In this document: positions 43,783 to 52,959 of the stretch, piece after piece | Numbering within the stretch: the stretch's first letter is position 1 | Layout: each line of letters starts with the position of its first letter | NCBI RefSeq assembly: GCF_000309385.1 | Contig: NZ_JH976537.1 | Coordinates: 5,097,938-5,161,937 of the forward strand | Direction of reading: 5' to 3' | Source of the DNA: Nodosilinea nodulosa PCC 7104 | Lineage (GTDB): Bacteria; Cyanobacteriota; Cyanobacteriia; Phormidesmidales; Phormidesmidaceae | Length of the DNA stretch: 64,000 bases | Program-made: the position numbers and the translations under genes | The notes under the pieces: model-generated | Databases searched by the model: none | The model's input: only the letters and a program-made list of their open reading frames with translations | Told to the model about the DNA's origin: nothing

Positions 43783-46023
43783 CTAGCCCTTGCTCACCAG
43801 CACTGGTTTCGGCTGCGCCTGCCGGTCAAACAAAAAGCGCGGCCAAAGCACCGATTTGAAAATCAGCCACAGCGACTGCAACTCGTTGGGCGAACAGCGG
43901 CTGCCCCACTGGCCTGGGCGACAAAACAGCAGCTCGGTGAGCTGGCGCTCCTGGGCCAGCTCCAGCGGGGCAAACGCCACGGTGATAACGGGAACGCCCT
44001 CCTGCAATCGAGCCTGGGTCACCGTTCCCGACAGGCGTAGATTTTCATCCACCAGGGCGATCGCCACCGTCTGCGCCATCAGATGGGCGGGGTCCACCTG
44101 TCCCGCTTTGGTCAGCGAGATCTCGGCCCCAACTTCGGCAATCATGGTGGTCACGCCCCAGAGTTCGGGCTGCTCTGCCCCCGCCGCTACAACTTTGGCA
44201 ATGCGCTGCACGTTAAACCACTCGTAGGGGCTGGGCCGCGGGGCATCCAGCAAAATCAGCAGGGCCAGGGCCAGCATGAGCAAATTGTAGGCGCTCCAGA
44301 GCCAGCTAATCCCCAGGCCCCGCCAGTGATCCCCAGGTTTGTCCATGGTCATCAGACAGTGGCCCAGGTTAATCCACAGGCTGAGGGCGGTCAGCCCAAA
44401 CACCAGCACCAGGGGCCAGGCCAAAGACCAGTTGAAGTGGTAGCGATCGCTGGCCGTGCCCTTGGGCGTCACCTTAAAGCCCTTGCTGAAGGGGCGCAGC
44501 ATCACCTGAAACACCGTTATCGCCAAAGGGAAGGCCAGCACCAGCGAGTAGACGTCTGAGAGCAGGGCCGAGCGCGATCGGTAGTTGAGCCAGGAAAAGA
44601 CGCTGAGCTGCACCAGGTAAAACGGCAGAAAGACGTACAGCAGCTCCGACTGGCTGGCCCGCAGGGGAATCACCCCCAGAAAGGCGTAGGCCAAGGGCAT
44701 CAGCAGGAAACCCACCCGGGCAATGCTGCTAAACCAGTGAATCAACCCCTCAAAGTAGGCCAGCCGCTGAATCGGCGACAGGCCGGGAATAGTGACCGGG
44801 TTGGACTGAATAAAAAAGGCCTGGAGCGTGCCCTGCTCCCACCGCACCCGCTGGAGGGCGTGGGAGGCAATGTTTTCGGCGGCCAGTCCGGCGCTGAGCT
44901 TCTCGTTCAGGTAGACCAGGCGATACCCCTTTGCCGCCAGCTGAATGCCGGTAAAAAAGTCTTCGCTGACGGCCTCGGTGACAAAGCCGCCAATCTCCTC
45001 CAGGGCCGAGCGGCGCACCACAAAGGAGGTGCCCGCGCAGACCACGGCCCCGGCCCCGTCGCGCACCCGCTGAATCTGGCGGTAAAACACCTCTTCTTCG
45101 GGGGTGAGCACGTCTTCTAGGCCCAGGTTGCGGGCGATCGGGTCGGGGTTGTAGAAGCTTTGGGGAGTCTGCACCAGCGCCACCTGGGGATCTTGAAAAA
45201 AGCCCACGGTGCGGGTGAGAAAGTTTTTGGTGGGCACAAAGTCGGCGTCGAACAACACCAGCAGCTCGCCCTGGGTTTGGGGAATGGCGTGGTTGAGGTT
45301 GCCCGCCTTGGCGTGGCGGTTGTCGGGGCGGGTCAGGTACTCGCAGCCCAGCTCCTCGGCCAGGGCCTTGATGGCGGGGCGGCGGGTGTCGTCGAGCAGG
45401 TACACGGTTTTGGGCGCGTACTCCATGGCCTGGCAGCCAATAATGGTGCGCCGCAGAATAAATTCTGGCTCGTCGTAGGTGGGAATCAGCACCGCCACCG
45501 AGGGACAGTATGCGCCGCTGCTGACCACCTGAGCCAGCTGCTCGGCCACCCGGCTGCGATCGCGCACCCGCAGCAGCAAAAAGAGCTGCACCAGGCCGCT
45601 GAACAAAATCAGCAGCTCCAGGGCAAACAGCCCCAGGCTAAAGACCCCGTTTAGGGGCGTACTCAGGTTGAGCGTGGAGGTGGTGCGCCAGATCAGGTAT
45701 CGCACCGTCAGCACGGCTAAAATGACCACGACAGTAGTGCGCGACCAGGCGGTGGGCTGGGGCGAGACCCACATGATGCCCCACACCACGGCCATTAGCG
45801 CCGTGGCCCAGTAGAGGAAGTAATGTCCCACGGCCATTGGGGTCATGGCCCAGACCGGCGGGTGCTGTTGCAGCTGGTCGAGCTGGGCAAAGATGGTGGT
45901 GATGGCCCCGTTTCCCGCAAACCAGGCGATCGCGATCGCCGCCGCCGCAACGAGGGTGCCAAGCATAAGCAGAGTGGCTAGCCGGGGCTGAAACGGACTC
46001 CGTTCGATGGGTGCAGATGTCAT
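43783..46023 (-). CDS. Cellulose synthase catalytic subunit-like glycosyltransferase (BcsA-type)
   Basis: 746 aa. Membrane helices at the N-terminus (about 18-140), GT2 domain (about 175-430), then more helices and a C-terminal PilZ-like domain (about 600-710). Catalytic motifs are LLDDTRRP, LFDADFVPT (DxD), VSEDFFTG (the TED-type base) and QRVRW; FKVTPKGTASDRYHF is also BcsA-like. In the PilZ region the RxxxR and [DN]xSxxG motifs are degenerate (VQRIAKV, IAEVGAE), so c-di-GMP control is doubtful. No bcsB or cellulase gene is nearby. Confidence 0.85.
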   Translation of the reverse strand: MTSAPIERSPFQPRLATLLMLGTLVAAAAIAIAWFAGNGAITTIFAQLDQLQQHPPVWAMTPMAVGHYFLYWATALMAVVWGIMWVSPQPTAWSRTTVVVILAVLTVRYLIWRTTSTLNLSTPLNGVFSLGLFALELLILFSGLVQLFLLLRVRDRSRVAEQLAQVVSSGAYCPSVAVLIPTYDEPEFILRRTIIGCQAMEYAPKTVYLLDDTRRPAIKALAEELGCEYLTRPDNRHAKAGNLNHAIPQTQGELLVLFDADFVPTKNFLTRTVGFFQDPQVALVQTPQSFYNPDPIARNLGLEDVLTPEEEVFYRQIQRVRDGAGAVVCAGTSFVVRRSALEEIGGFVTEAVSEDFFTGIQLAAKGYRLVYLNEKLSAGLAAENIASHALQRVRWEQGTLQAFFIQSNPVTIPGLSPIQRLAYFEGLIHWFSSIARVGFLLMPLAYAFLGVIPLRASQSELLYVFLPFYLVQLSVFSWLNYRSRSALLSDVYSLVLAFPLAITVFQVMLRPFSKGFKVTPKGTASDRYHFNWSLAWPLVLVFGLTALSLWINLGHCLMTMDKPGDHWRGLGISWLWSAYNLLMLALALLILLDAPRPSPYEWFNVQRIAKVVAAGAEQPELWGVTTMIAEVGAEISLTKAGQVDPAHLMAQTVAIALVDENLRLSGTVTQARLQEGVPVITVAFAPLELAQERQLTELLFCRPGQWGSRCSPNELQSLWLIFKSVLWPRFLFDRQAQPKPVLVSKG

Positions 46024-46377
46024 AGTGGAAACCCGATAGGTTAACCGCCTCGTGGGCTAGCGTGCGAAAAGGCAATCTCTTCGCACCATCGCCGCATCGC
46101 CTAAACCTGAGGTGAGAGATAGCTGACAGTTCGATGAGAAACCCGTCTCACCCCCGACTCACCACTGACCACCACGGTTTTTTTATGACTCAGCCTAGTC
46201 AACCCCAGCTTGGCTGTCTGCCTGAAAAAATCGGCACTGCCACCCCTGCCGAGGTCGAACTTAGATTGCAATATCGCTTGAATCTGCTTTTTCTAGACAG
46301 ACTACACCAACGCGCCCCGCACCGAAAGGCGCCGCCGCCGCGACTGCATTTGGGAAACAGCGCTCCCCCGATCTGCC
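46024..46377. other. Gene-free stretch upstream of the cellulose synthase gene
   Basis: About 350 bp. A plus-strand frame from 46134 (or ATG 46185) reads a Pro/Arg-rich peptide with no recognisable family and a weak ribosome-binding site, so I do not call it. It probably contains the bcsA-type promoter. No repeats stand out. Confidence 0.4.
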
Positions 46378-46653
46378 CTACCCCTCTGGCTCCTCTGGCG
46401 GCAGTTCGGGGGGCAAAGCGTCCAGCAGGTTAGCCTTAGACGCCTTCAGATCTTTCCAGAGGCGCTTGATTTCGTCGTAGGCATCGTGGGCCGACATCTT
46501 GCCGCCGGTTTCTAAATTGCACACAAAGGAAACCCGCTGGGCAAACTCCTGCAGGTTGGCGTTAAAGGCCAGCTGCTGCGGCGTAAACTCGCCCCAGTAC
46601 TTGCTGCGAGGAAAGAGAAAATTTTCCTTTGAAGACGGTTGTTTGTCTGTCAT
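46378..46653 (-). CDS. DUF7219-like small cyanobacterial protein
   Basis: 91 aa. FLFPRSKYWGEFTPQQLAFNANLQEFAQRVSFVCNLETGGKMS is close to the DUF7219 pattern as I remember it, followed by an amphipathic helix (DEIKRLWKDLKASKANL) and an acidic, Pro-rich tail. It is soluble and of unknown function. It is separated from the SLOG gene by a MITE-like element. Confidence 0.75.
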   Translation of the reverse strand: MTDKQPSSKENFLFPRSKYWGEFTPQQLAFNANLQEFAQRVSFVCNLETGGKMSAHDAYDEIKRLWKDLKASKANLLDALPPELPPEEPEG

Positions 46654-46760
46654 GGCACCAGCAGGTGGAGGGCATAGCTTTTAGATTACATTAGATAAAT
46701 TTTTATCGGGCGTCGCTGGCAAAGTGGACGGAGTATTCTGCGACACCAGCGAAGGGCCAG

Positions 46761-46866
46761 TTATAGCCATAGTCACGTTGGTTAAGAGATCCAGAAACCC
46801 TATGAACGTTCAAACGTTTGAACGTTCATAGGAGACCTGTCTTAACCAGATTGGCTACAGCTATAA
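46761..46866. mobile_element. 106-bp MITE-like inverted repeat with perfect 34-bp palindromic core
   Basis: Terminal arms 46761-46787 and 46840-46866 are inverted with 21 of 27 matches: they start TTATAGC at the outside and end GGTTAAGA at the inside. The centre (46799-46832) is a perfect palindrome with half-site CCTATGAACGTTCAAAC. The outer TA dinucleotides fit target duplication by IS630/Tc1-mariner-type transposases. There is no ORF inside. It lies between the DUF7219 and SLOG genes. Confidence 0.7.
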
Positions 46867-46894
46867 AGGCAGTTAAGGATTTGTGGGCTGCGCT

Positions 46895-47404
46895 CTAGCC
46901 CGCCGAATCAGCCTGGGGAGCCAGCCAGTTCTGAAGTTGCGCGATCGCCTCTTGGACCGTACCTGCGATCGCCACGGGGCCGGTGGCCAAACTCTGCCAT
47001 AGGGCAGCGGCATTGGGCGGCATGGCCATGAGAATTACAGGTCGCTGGGCCTTGAGGGCCAGGGCGATTTCAGAGGCGGTACCGGGGCCTAGCCCACAGG
47101 CGACCACGGCCCGACTCGACAGCACATTGACGGCGTTGCGGGCATCGCCCAGCCCCGTCACAATGGGAATGTCAACGGCGTCTGACATTTCGGCCCCGTC
47201 AGCGGACGGCAGCACCCCGATGGTCAACCCGCCTGCGGCTTTGGCGCCCCGGCAGGCCGCCGCCATCACCCCCACGGCCCGGCCGCCCGTCAGCACAACC
47301 CATCCGGTAGAGGCCATGGCATAGCCCAGGGCGTAGGCTGTCTCTAGGTGGGCGGGGGTCGCCGTGGCCCCTGGCCCCATAATGCCGACAATAATTCGAG
47401 CCAT
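46895..47404 (-). CDS. SLOG-family nucleotide-binding protein (TIGR00725-like)
   Basis: 169 aa, Rossmann-like. VGIMGPG, LTGGRAVGVMAAACRGAKAAGGLTIGVLP and CGLGPGTASEIALAL match the TIGR00725/LOG-like group. These bind nucleotides or related ligands; some relatives are cytokinin-activating phosphoribohydrolases, but the LOG PGGxGTxxE motif reads GPGTASE here. Function is unknown. The MITE-like element lies just downstream. Confidence 0.82.
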   Translation of the reverse strand: MARIIVGIMGPGATATPAHLETAYALGYAMASTGWVVLTGGRAVGVMAAACRGAKAAGGLTIGVLPSADGAEMSDAVDIPIVTGLGDARNAVNVLSSRAVVACGLGPGTASEIALALKAQRPVILMAMPPNAAALWQSLATGPVAIAGTVQEAIAQLQNWLAPQADSAG

Positions 47405-47567
47405 AGGGTTATGGTTATTGGCCTTTCTGCAAAAAAACTTGACGATTTATCGCCACCACCGCCGGGTGCTGTCGTTTAGATTAGGTTAACCAATGCCGCA
47501 AATTTGGGTACGGTAAACCCATTCTCGAGTCTGTACCGCTGCCTGCTCCTGCGTTTGATTTTTTGCC

Positions 47568-49457
47568 GTGCGATTCACCGTGTCATGCCTGGGGAGTTTA
47601 CGTTCTGCGCTGGGGCACCGGGGCGGCAGCTGGTTGCTCACCAGCGCGCTGGTAGCGGGCGGCCTGGCGTTTAGCCCCCGAGTTTTGGCGGCAGAGTCAA
47701 TCACGGTGCGCCTGGGGCGGCTTTCCCAAACGGTGAGTCTAGATGACTTGCAGAGTTTTGCGGCCACCGGCGAGGTGCCCGGTTCGCTGCGGCTGTATCG
47801 CCCGCTGCTCAACGCCAGCGTGCGCCAGGCCCTGGAGGGTGAAATCAGCCTGGAACCCGAAGTGGGGGAGGTGATTTTAGACGAAATTTTGCACACCTCC
47901 AGCGGCGCGCAGCTGCTGGATACCCTCAAGGCGATCGCCCCCAACCTGACGCCCTCGGATCTGCGCATTACTCTGAAGCAGGTGTCGGAGACCGAGAGCG
48001 GGCTGACGCTGCTGAGTATTCTGCGGGCCATGCCCCAGGACACCCTGGAAATTAATGTGGGCACCCTGCTCACCCTGGCGTCTCAGTTTCGCCTGGCCCA
48101 GCTAGAGAGCAAGGCTCTCAGCCGGGTGCTGCGCAAAGATCCAGCGGCTGAGGCCGCCGAGCCAGCCCCCTTGCTGGGCATCGACCCCTTCTCCACCGGC
48201 CCCTCGGCGGTGGAGCGGTGGGAGCTGGTGCTGCACGACCACAGCCGCGATCGCAGCATTCCGATCGACATCTACTGGAGCCGAGACACCCACGGCCCGC
48301 TGGTGGTAATCTCCCACGGGTTTGGGGCCGATCGCCGCTTTTTTGCCTACCTGGCCCGGCACCTGGCCTCCCACGGGCTGACGGTGGTGGCGGTAGAGCA
48401 CCCCGGCAGCAACGTGTCTGCCCTGCTGTCGCTGCCCAAGGACGGCCTGCCCCCCGCCTCCCACAGCCGCATTTTGCCCGCCACCGAGTTCCTCGATCGC
48501 CCCCGCGACATCAGCTTTGTGCTAGATCGGCTGGAGAAAATCAACCTGTATTCCTACAGCCTGCGCGATCGCCTCAACACCAAGCAGGTCACCTTCATTG
48601 GCCATTCCCTGGGGGGCTACACCGGCCTGGCCCTGGCCGGGGCTGCCCTCGATCTGCGATCGCTTGAGCCCTACTGCAAGACCCTCAGCCCGGTGAATGT
48701 CTCCCCCGCCGACTGGTTCCAGTGCGCCGCCCTCGACCTGCCGGTGAAATACGCCAACCTGCGCGACGACCGCATTACCCAGCTCATTGTGGCCAACCCC
48801 CTAACCGGCCTGCTGTTTGGCGAAGCCGGGCTGAGCCGGGTCCGGGTGCCAACCATGGTGCTAGCCGGTACCCACGACACCGTTACCCCAATGGCCAGCC
48901 AACAGCTGCGGCCCTTCATGCAGTTGCCCGTCGACAAATACCTGATCACCGTCGTGGGTGGATCGCACCTGAGCGTGGGCGACCCCAACAACCTCAACGC
49001 CGACCTGGGCCGCATCCCCTTCATGCCGGCTCTGCCCGATGTCACCACCGCTCCCCTGCGCATTTATCTACAGGGGGTCAGCCTCAGCTTCATCATGCAG
49101 CAAACCTCCGAGGCGGAGGCCTACGCACCGGCCCTCAACCCGGCCGTGGCCCACGCTTTTTCGACCACCAACCTATCACTGCGCCTCAGCCAAACCGTAC
49201 CCGAGGGGCTAGCCAGCTGGCCCCGGCTCCGCCAGGGCGGCCTGCACAGTCAGGAGGGTCTGCTCAGCTATCTGCCCTCGCTGCTGCACCTGGAAGGGAT
49301 AGCCATTCAAGATCAGCTCCAGATGCTCCAGCGGCAGATGGTGGTCTATCTGCGCCATACGCCGCCCTCTTTAACAGCGGTGTACTGGCCCTTTTTGGGG
49401 GCGCAGTCGCCGATGCAGGCCAACCAGCCCAACCATCGCTCGACCACCCCGCAGTAG
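47568..49457 (+). CDS. Exported alpha/beta hydrolase with DUF1400 domain
   Basis: 629 aa from a GTG start at 47568. A signal peptide (about 1-41, ending RVLAAE) precedes DUF1400 (about 43-165), typical of cyanobacterial hydrolases. The alpha/beta hydrolase domain has oxyanion-region VVISHGFGADRRFF, nucleophile elbow GHSLGGYTG, VLAGTHDTVTP and a GGSHLS histidine motif. The substrate is unknown; lipase or platelet-activating-factor acetylhydrolase-like activity is the common guess. It is convergent with the pentapeptide gene, 22 nt apart. Confidence 0.87.
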   Translation: MRFTVSCLGSLRSALGHRGGSWLLTSALVAGGLAFSPRVLAAESITVRLGRLSQTVSLDDLQSFAATGEVPGSLRLYRPLLNASVRQALEGEISLEPEVGEVILDEILHTSSGAQLLDTLKAIAPNLTPSDLRITLKQVSETESGLTLLSILRAMPQDTLEINVGTLLTLASQFRLAQLESKALSRVLRKDPAAEAAEPAPLLGIDPFSTGPSAVERWELVLHDHSRDRSIPIDIYWSRDTHGPLVVISHGFGADRRFFAYLARHLASHGLTVVAVEHPGSNVSALLSLPKDGLPPASHSRILPATEFLDRPRDISFVLDRLEKINLYSYSLRDRLNTKQVTFIGHSLGGYTGLALAGAALDLRSLEPYCKTLSPVNVSPADWFQCAALDLPVKYANLRDDRITQLIVANPLTGLLFGEAGLSRVRVPTMVLAGTHDTVTPMASQQLRPFMQLPVDKYLITVVGGSHLSVGDPNNLNADLGRIPFMPALPDVTTAPLRIYLQGVSLSFIMQQTSEAEAYAPALNPAVAHAFSTTNLSLRLSQTVPEGLASWPRLRQGGLHSQEGLLSYLPSLLHLEGIAIQDQLQMLQRQMVVYLRHTPPSLTAVYWPFLGAQSPMQANQPNHRSTTPQ

Positions 49458-49479
49458 CAGGGCTATTTTTGGGGGGCGC

Positions 49480-50376
49480 CTAGTCTTGGGAACTCATGGT
49501 AAATCCGTCGGGCATGATGGTGCCGTGGACGTCGGTGCGCCGCAGATTGGTGTAGTCGAGCTTGGCGTTGATCATCACCGCATCGGTCAGATCGGCCCCG
49601 CTTAGATTTGACCAGCTCAGGCGGGTGCGGTACAGGGTGGCGCCGCGCAGGTTGGCCCCGCGCAGCGAGCTCCAGCTCAGGTTGGCCCCGCGCAGGTTGG
49701 CGCGGGAAAAGTTGACGTTGACCAAATTGGTGCTCGACAGCTTAGCCCGGCTCAGATCGGCGTCTTGAAAGTCGACGCCCTCTAAGGTCGCTCCGGTCAG
49801 CACCGCCCCTATTAAAACGGCATTTTTCAAAATGGCTCGATTCATCAGGGCGCTGGTCAAATTGGCTTGCTCCAGGTTGGCCCCTTCCAGGTCGGTAGCC
49901 AGCAGGCGACCCCGGCTCAGGCTAGCCTCGGTGAGCACGGCCTGCCTGAGGGTGGCGTGGTCGAGCACAGCTTCGTTGAGGTTGGTTTCGCGCAGAATGG
50001 CCTGGCTTAGATCGGCCCGCGCCAGATTGGCGCTGCGCATGCCCGCCTCGCTTAGGTCGGCTCCTACCAGGGAAGCATCGGCTAAATCGGCTCCAATCAG
50101 GTTAGCTAAGGTGAGCGTGGCCTGACCAAAGTTGGCGTCGGTTAGCTTGGCTTCGCGAAAGTTGGCCCCCACCAGGGTAGCCCCAGAGAAATTGGCATTT
50201 TGCAGATTGGACTGCCGAAAGTTGGCGCCGCTGAGGTTTTGCTGGCTCAGATCTGCCCCAATCAGCTGAATACCGCGAAAGTCTCGCTCCCCATTGGCGT
50301 AGCGCTCTAGCAGATCGGCGGCGGTGATCTCCGCAGGTAAATTTGGGGGCTGAGAAGGGGAAGGGGGGTTGTCCAA
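49480..50376 (-). CDS. Pentapeptide-repeat protein
   Basis: 298 aa from the chosen TTG start at 50376, which has AGGA 5 nt upstream; the frame continues to 50463 but offers only TTG codons and no better site. About 45 pentapeptides of the A(D/N)LxX type form a right-handed quadrilateral beta helix from about residue 30. N-terminal residues are Pro/Ser-rich. The start is followed by ITAADLLERYANGERDFRG, a common cyanobacterial lead-in. The function is unknown. Confidence 0.82.
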   Translation of the reverse strand: MDNPPSPSQPPNLPAEITAADLLERYANGERDFRGIQLIGADLSQQNLSGANFRQSNLQNANFSGATLVGANFREAKLTDANFGQATLTLANLIGADLADASLVGADLSEAGMRSANLARADLSQAILRETNLNEAVLDHATLRQAVLTEASLSRGRLLATDLEGANLEQANLTSALMNRAILKNAVLIGAVLTGATLEGVDFQDADLSRAKLSSTNLVNVNFSRANLRGANLSWSSLRGANLRGATLYRTRLSWSNLSGADLTDAVMINAKLDYTNLRRTDVHGTIMPDGFTMSSQD

Positions 50377-50972
50377 GAGGTTCCTCAACGGTGACGATAA
50401 TGAGGGATGGCGGATATTCAGGAAAGCCAAAGTATACCTAGCTGGTCTAATCTGTACTGGCAAAAATGCAATACGGGCAAAAACGCAATGCCACAGGATG
50501 TTCTAGGATAACCAGGAGACTGTTTTTGGTAAATGCGAAGACTGATTCTGGACTGATTAACCTTAGCAGGTCCGAATCCGCGCCGCGATCGCAGCTGAGC
50601 TCGCCTTTGCCTGATCTACAGTCCAAGGCCTTCGCCAGTACTAAGCCTATCTGAGGCCGCCGCCACTGGCTAGGGTGTTAGGCCAGATGGCGCGCTAGCC
50701 GACCTGGAGCGGATAGGGGCAATGCTGTCGCCCTAGGACTGCTGGGCGGAAATCAAGCCACCGTTCCAACCGCCCCGGCTCCCTAGCCCCCCTGCTCCCT
50801 TGCCATCGGCCATAGTCTAGAAACCTATGCCGCAGTCTACTAGGCTAAAGATGGCGGCGCCGAGACAGCCGGGTCTGGCCCTCATCTCCGGCGCGGGGAC
50901 GGCCACTGAGCAAAACTCTAAACCCGTGCCAGATATTGTCTTGTTGTAGTCTGTTGTCTTTGGGTCTGACCT
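50377..50972. other. Gene-free region with copy B of a dispersed repeat
   Basis: About 600 bp between divergent genes. The 62-aa frame near 50466 is not protein-like. 50778-50844 aligns with 41249-41314 (copy A). I see no RNA gene or clear promoter box. Confidence 0.5.
50778..50844. repeat. Copy B of a dispersed intergenic repeat
   Basis: It shares with 41249-41314 the ordered blocks GCTCCCT, CCCCTGCTCCCT, GGCCATA and CAGTCTACTAG, with the same spacing to within one base. The sequence between GGCCATA and CAGTCTACTAG is not conserved. Confidence 0.65.
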
Positions 50973-51767
50973 ATGCCCCGATCGCTGCTCACTCTCCTGC
51001 GTCGTCGCGCGTTTTGGCTGGCGCTGCTGCTCACGGTGTGGCTGCTGTGCAGCGGCCAGGCCCAGGCTGGGCCGCTGGCCGCTCGCCTGGCCAACTTCCC
51101 GGCCTGGGACAGCAAACCCACCCTCGCCGCCGCCCAGGGCGACCTGAGCTATCCCGACTGGCTGCGGGGCGAATGGCAGCTCACCAGCACCCTGGTCGAC
51201 ATGGCGGCCCCCCTGGCCCCCGACCTAGTGACTCCCGGCTTTGAGGGCAATCGCGATCAGCTGGGCAAGCCGGTCACCTGCCCGGTCAGATTTGTGGCTG
51301 TGGCCCCGCGATCGCAGGGGCTCATTCCCGCGATCGCGGGGCCACCCCAGACCGTAGCCGATCGCGCCTTTAACGGGCTGAGTATGGCCCGCGCCTACCT
51401 GGGCGATGGCGCCATTAAAACGGTGAAGGTCGACCCAGCCAACCCCAACCGCCAGATCACGCGGCTGAGCGACAACCGCCTGCTAGAGTCGACCGTGACG
51501 GCCCGGGCGGTTGAAACCGCCGCCGAGTCGTTTATTGCGGTGGAGCGGTTTCAGCAGGTATTTCGGGGCGGGGCAATTCCCTATTTCAACGAGGTAGAAA
51601 CCACCACCGCCTACCGCCCAGCCAGCGGCGAGCCCGAGGGCTCCCGCGTGGTTGCCGACCAGGTTACGGCGGTGTATCTGTCCCCCCAAGATCCAGATTT
51701 TCTCAAGGCGCAAAACCGGCCCGTGGCCCTCTACCGCTATCGCCTGGAGCTGGTGATGCAAACTTAG
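50973..51767 (+). CDS. Exported protein resembling cyanobacterial DUF6816
   Basis: 264 aa with a signal peptide (about 1-32, ending SGQAQAG). The mature part begins FPAWDSKPTLAAAQGDLSYPDWLRGEWQLTSTLVDM, then a lipocalin-like beta-rich body with PVTCPVRFVAV and a C-terminal LYRYRLELVMQ strand. The pattern resembles DUF6816 proteins of cyanobacteria and plants, as I remember it. No function is known. It is monocistronic. Confidence 0.6.
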   Translation: MPRSLLTLLRRRAFWLALLLTVWLLCSGQAQAGPLAARLANFPAWDSKPTLAAAQGDLSYPDWLRGEWQLTSTLVDMAAPLAPDLVTPGFEGNRDQLGKPVTCPVRFVAVAPRSQGLIPAIAGPPQTVADRAFNGLSMARAYLGDGAIKTVKVDPANPNRQITRLSDNRLLESTVTARAVETAAESFIAVERFQQVFRGGAIPYFNEVETTTAYRPASGEPEGSRVVADQVTAVYLSPQDPDFLKAQNRPVALYRYRLELVMQT

Positions 51768-52320
51768 GTTAACGGCTGCTTCTGTAGACAACCAAATAGC
51801 AGTAGCATGACAAGTTGATGGGCGGTTTCACACGCTCTGGCCGCATGTGAGCATATTTGACGCCAATAGCAGACGTTTGCAGCTGCGCACTCCATAGAAA
51901 TCTAGTTAGAGTGTTTCCGCTAAATGCCCATCCGGGGTTTAGCCGCTATCGGCTTAGCGGGCTGAGTTTGCGCCCCCAACCCGGAGGCCTTTTGGGCAAA
52001 TTGCTTGAGGCAAATGCTTTTTAGAGGGATTGTTTTTTGCCTCAATCTGGTTCAGCCCTCAGGGGCCTGCCCAGGTAAACGCAGGCTTGCTTGAGGGAAT
52101 ACTTTAGTCGCTTTAAAACTCTTTCTTCAAAACTCTTTTTTGCCTGGGCCGCCGCTGCTAACCCCCCTGAGATACCAGCGGTTCTGTCCCGGTGCTGCGG
52201 GCTAAGAGCTGATAGTTTTTCGACAGCTTTGGGTCTGGCCTAGGCGTCCTGTGGGTTTGTTTAGGTTCGAGCTTGCCTCATTTACGGTCGCCTAATTTAC
52301 ATTTCTTGGGAGATCACCCC
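51768..52320. other. 550-bp gene-free region with hairpins and a short tandem repeat
   Basis: TTGAGGCAAA (52005-52014) and TTTGCCTCAA (52036-52045) form a perfect 10-bp stem with a 21-nt loop. AGCCGCTA/TAGCGGGCT near 51940-51963 is another stem with a bulge. Two 14-bp units starting AAAACTCTTT lie at 52115-52128 and 52129-52142. No tRNA or known riboswitch was recognised. A small RNA or a long 5' leader of the next gene is possible. Confidence 0.4.
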
Positions 52321-52959
52321 ATGCTAAGTCCTCTGCTCAGTCAGTCCCCGCCCAGTGCAGCTAAGCCCTACCGGGTGGCGATCGCCGGTACCATTACCAA
52401 CGCCCTTACCGGCGACGTTATGCCCCAGGCGGTAGTGCGCATCACCGCAGCTCCTGCCACCTTTATCGAAGGGTTGGCGGCCCTTTTTGTGGCGGCGATC
52501 GCCCAGCGCGCCGACCTCCAGGCCCGCTACAGCGATCTCATCGCCGCCTGGCATCGATCCCCGGCTCCCCTAGCGGCAACGCAGCTGCTGCTCGATCGCC
52601 TCAGCGACTCCCTATCCCTGGTCCGGCCTGACCAAACTCGCAGCGGCGGTGACGGCCACTACTGCTTTTTCGATCTGCCCCCCGGTCGGTACAGGCTCAC
52701 CGCTACCTATACGCTGCCCAACCACTGCTGCGGCATGACCACAACCGCCGTAGAAATTGCCCAGAGCGATCGCAGGCTTGCCTTTGCCGAGGTCGACATA
52801 GCGGTTCGGCTGGCGCCCAACCCTTGCCCCCTGCTGGTGGTAGCGCCGGATCAGAGCCGACCGTGGGGCCATCCCCCAGAGACTCTAGCGCCCGGCGGCC
52901 AGGCCGCCCCGGCCAAAACGCTGGCGGCCCAGCCTAGGGTTGGAACGCTGTCTCGTTAA
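52321..52959 (+). CDS. Carboxypeptidase-regulatory-like (transthyretin-fold) domain protein
   Basis: 212 aa from the ATG at 52321, preceded by GGGAG. The start YRVAIAGTITNALTGDVMPQAVVRIT and the later GDGHYCFFDLPPGRYRLTATY are the classic CarboxypepD_reg-like/SpaA-like beta sandwich, with a helical insertion between (about 45-105). A Pro/Ala-rich tail follows. There is no signal peptide. Similar domains decorate injection-system or surface proteins, but no such genes are near. It overlaps the convergent SGNH gene by 26 bp. Confidence 0.7.
   Translation: MLSPLLSQSPPSAAKPYRVAIAGTITNALTGDVMPQAVVRITAAPATFIEGLAALFVAAIAQRADLQARYSDLIAAWHRSPAPLAATQLLLDRLSDSLSLVRPDQTRSGGDGHYCFFDLPPGRYRLTATYTLPNHCCGMTTTAVEIAQSDRRLAFAEVDIAVRLAPNPCPLLVVAPDQSRPWGHPPETLAPGGQAAPAKTLAAQPRVGTLSR

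Noticed and set aside
46134..46433. 99-aa plus-strand frame after the cellulose synthase gene
   Set aside because: Pro/Arg-rich composition, weak start and 3' end overlapping the DUF7219 gene.
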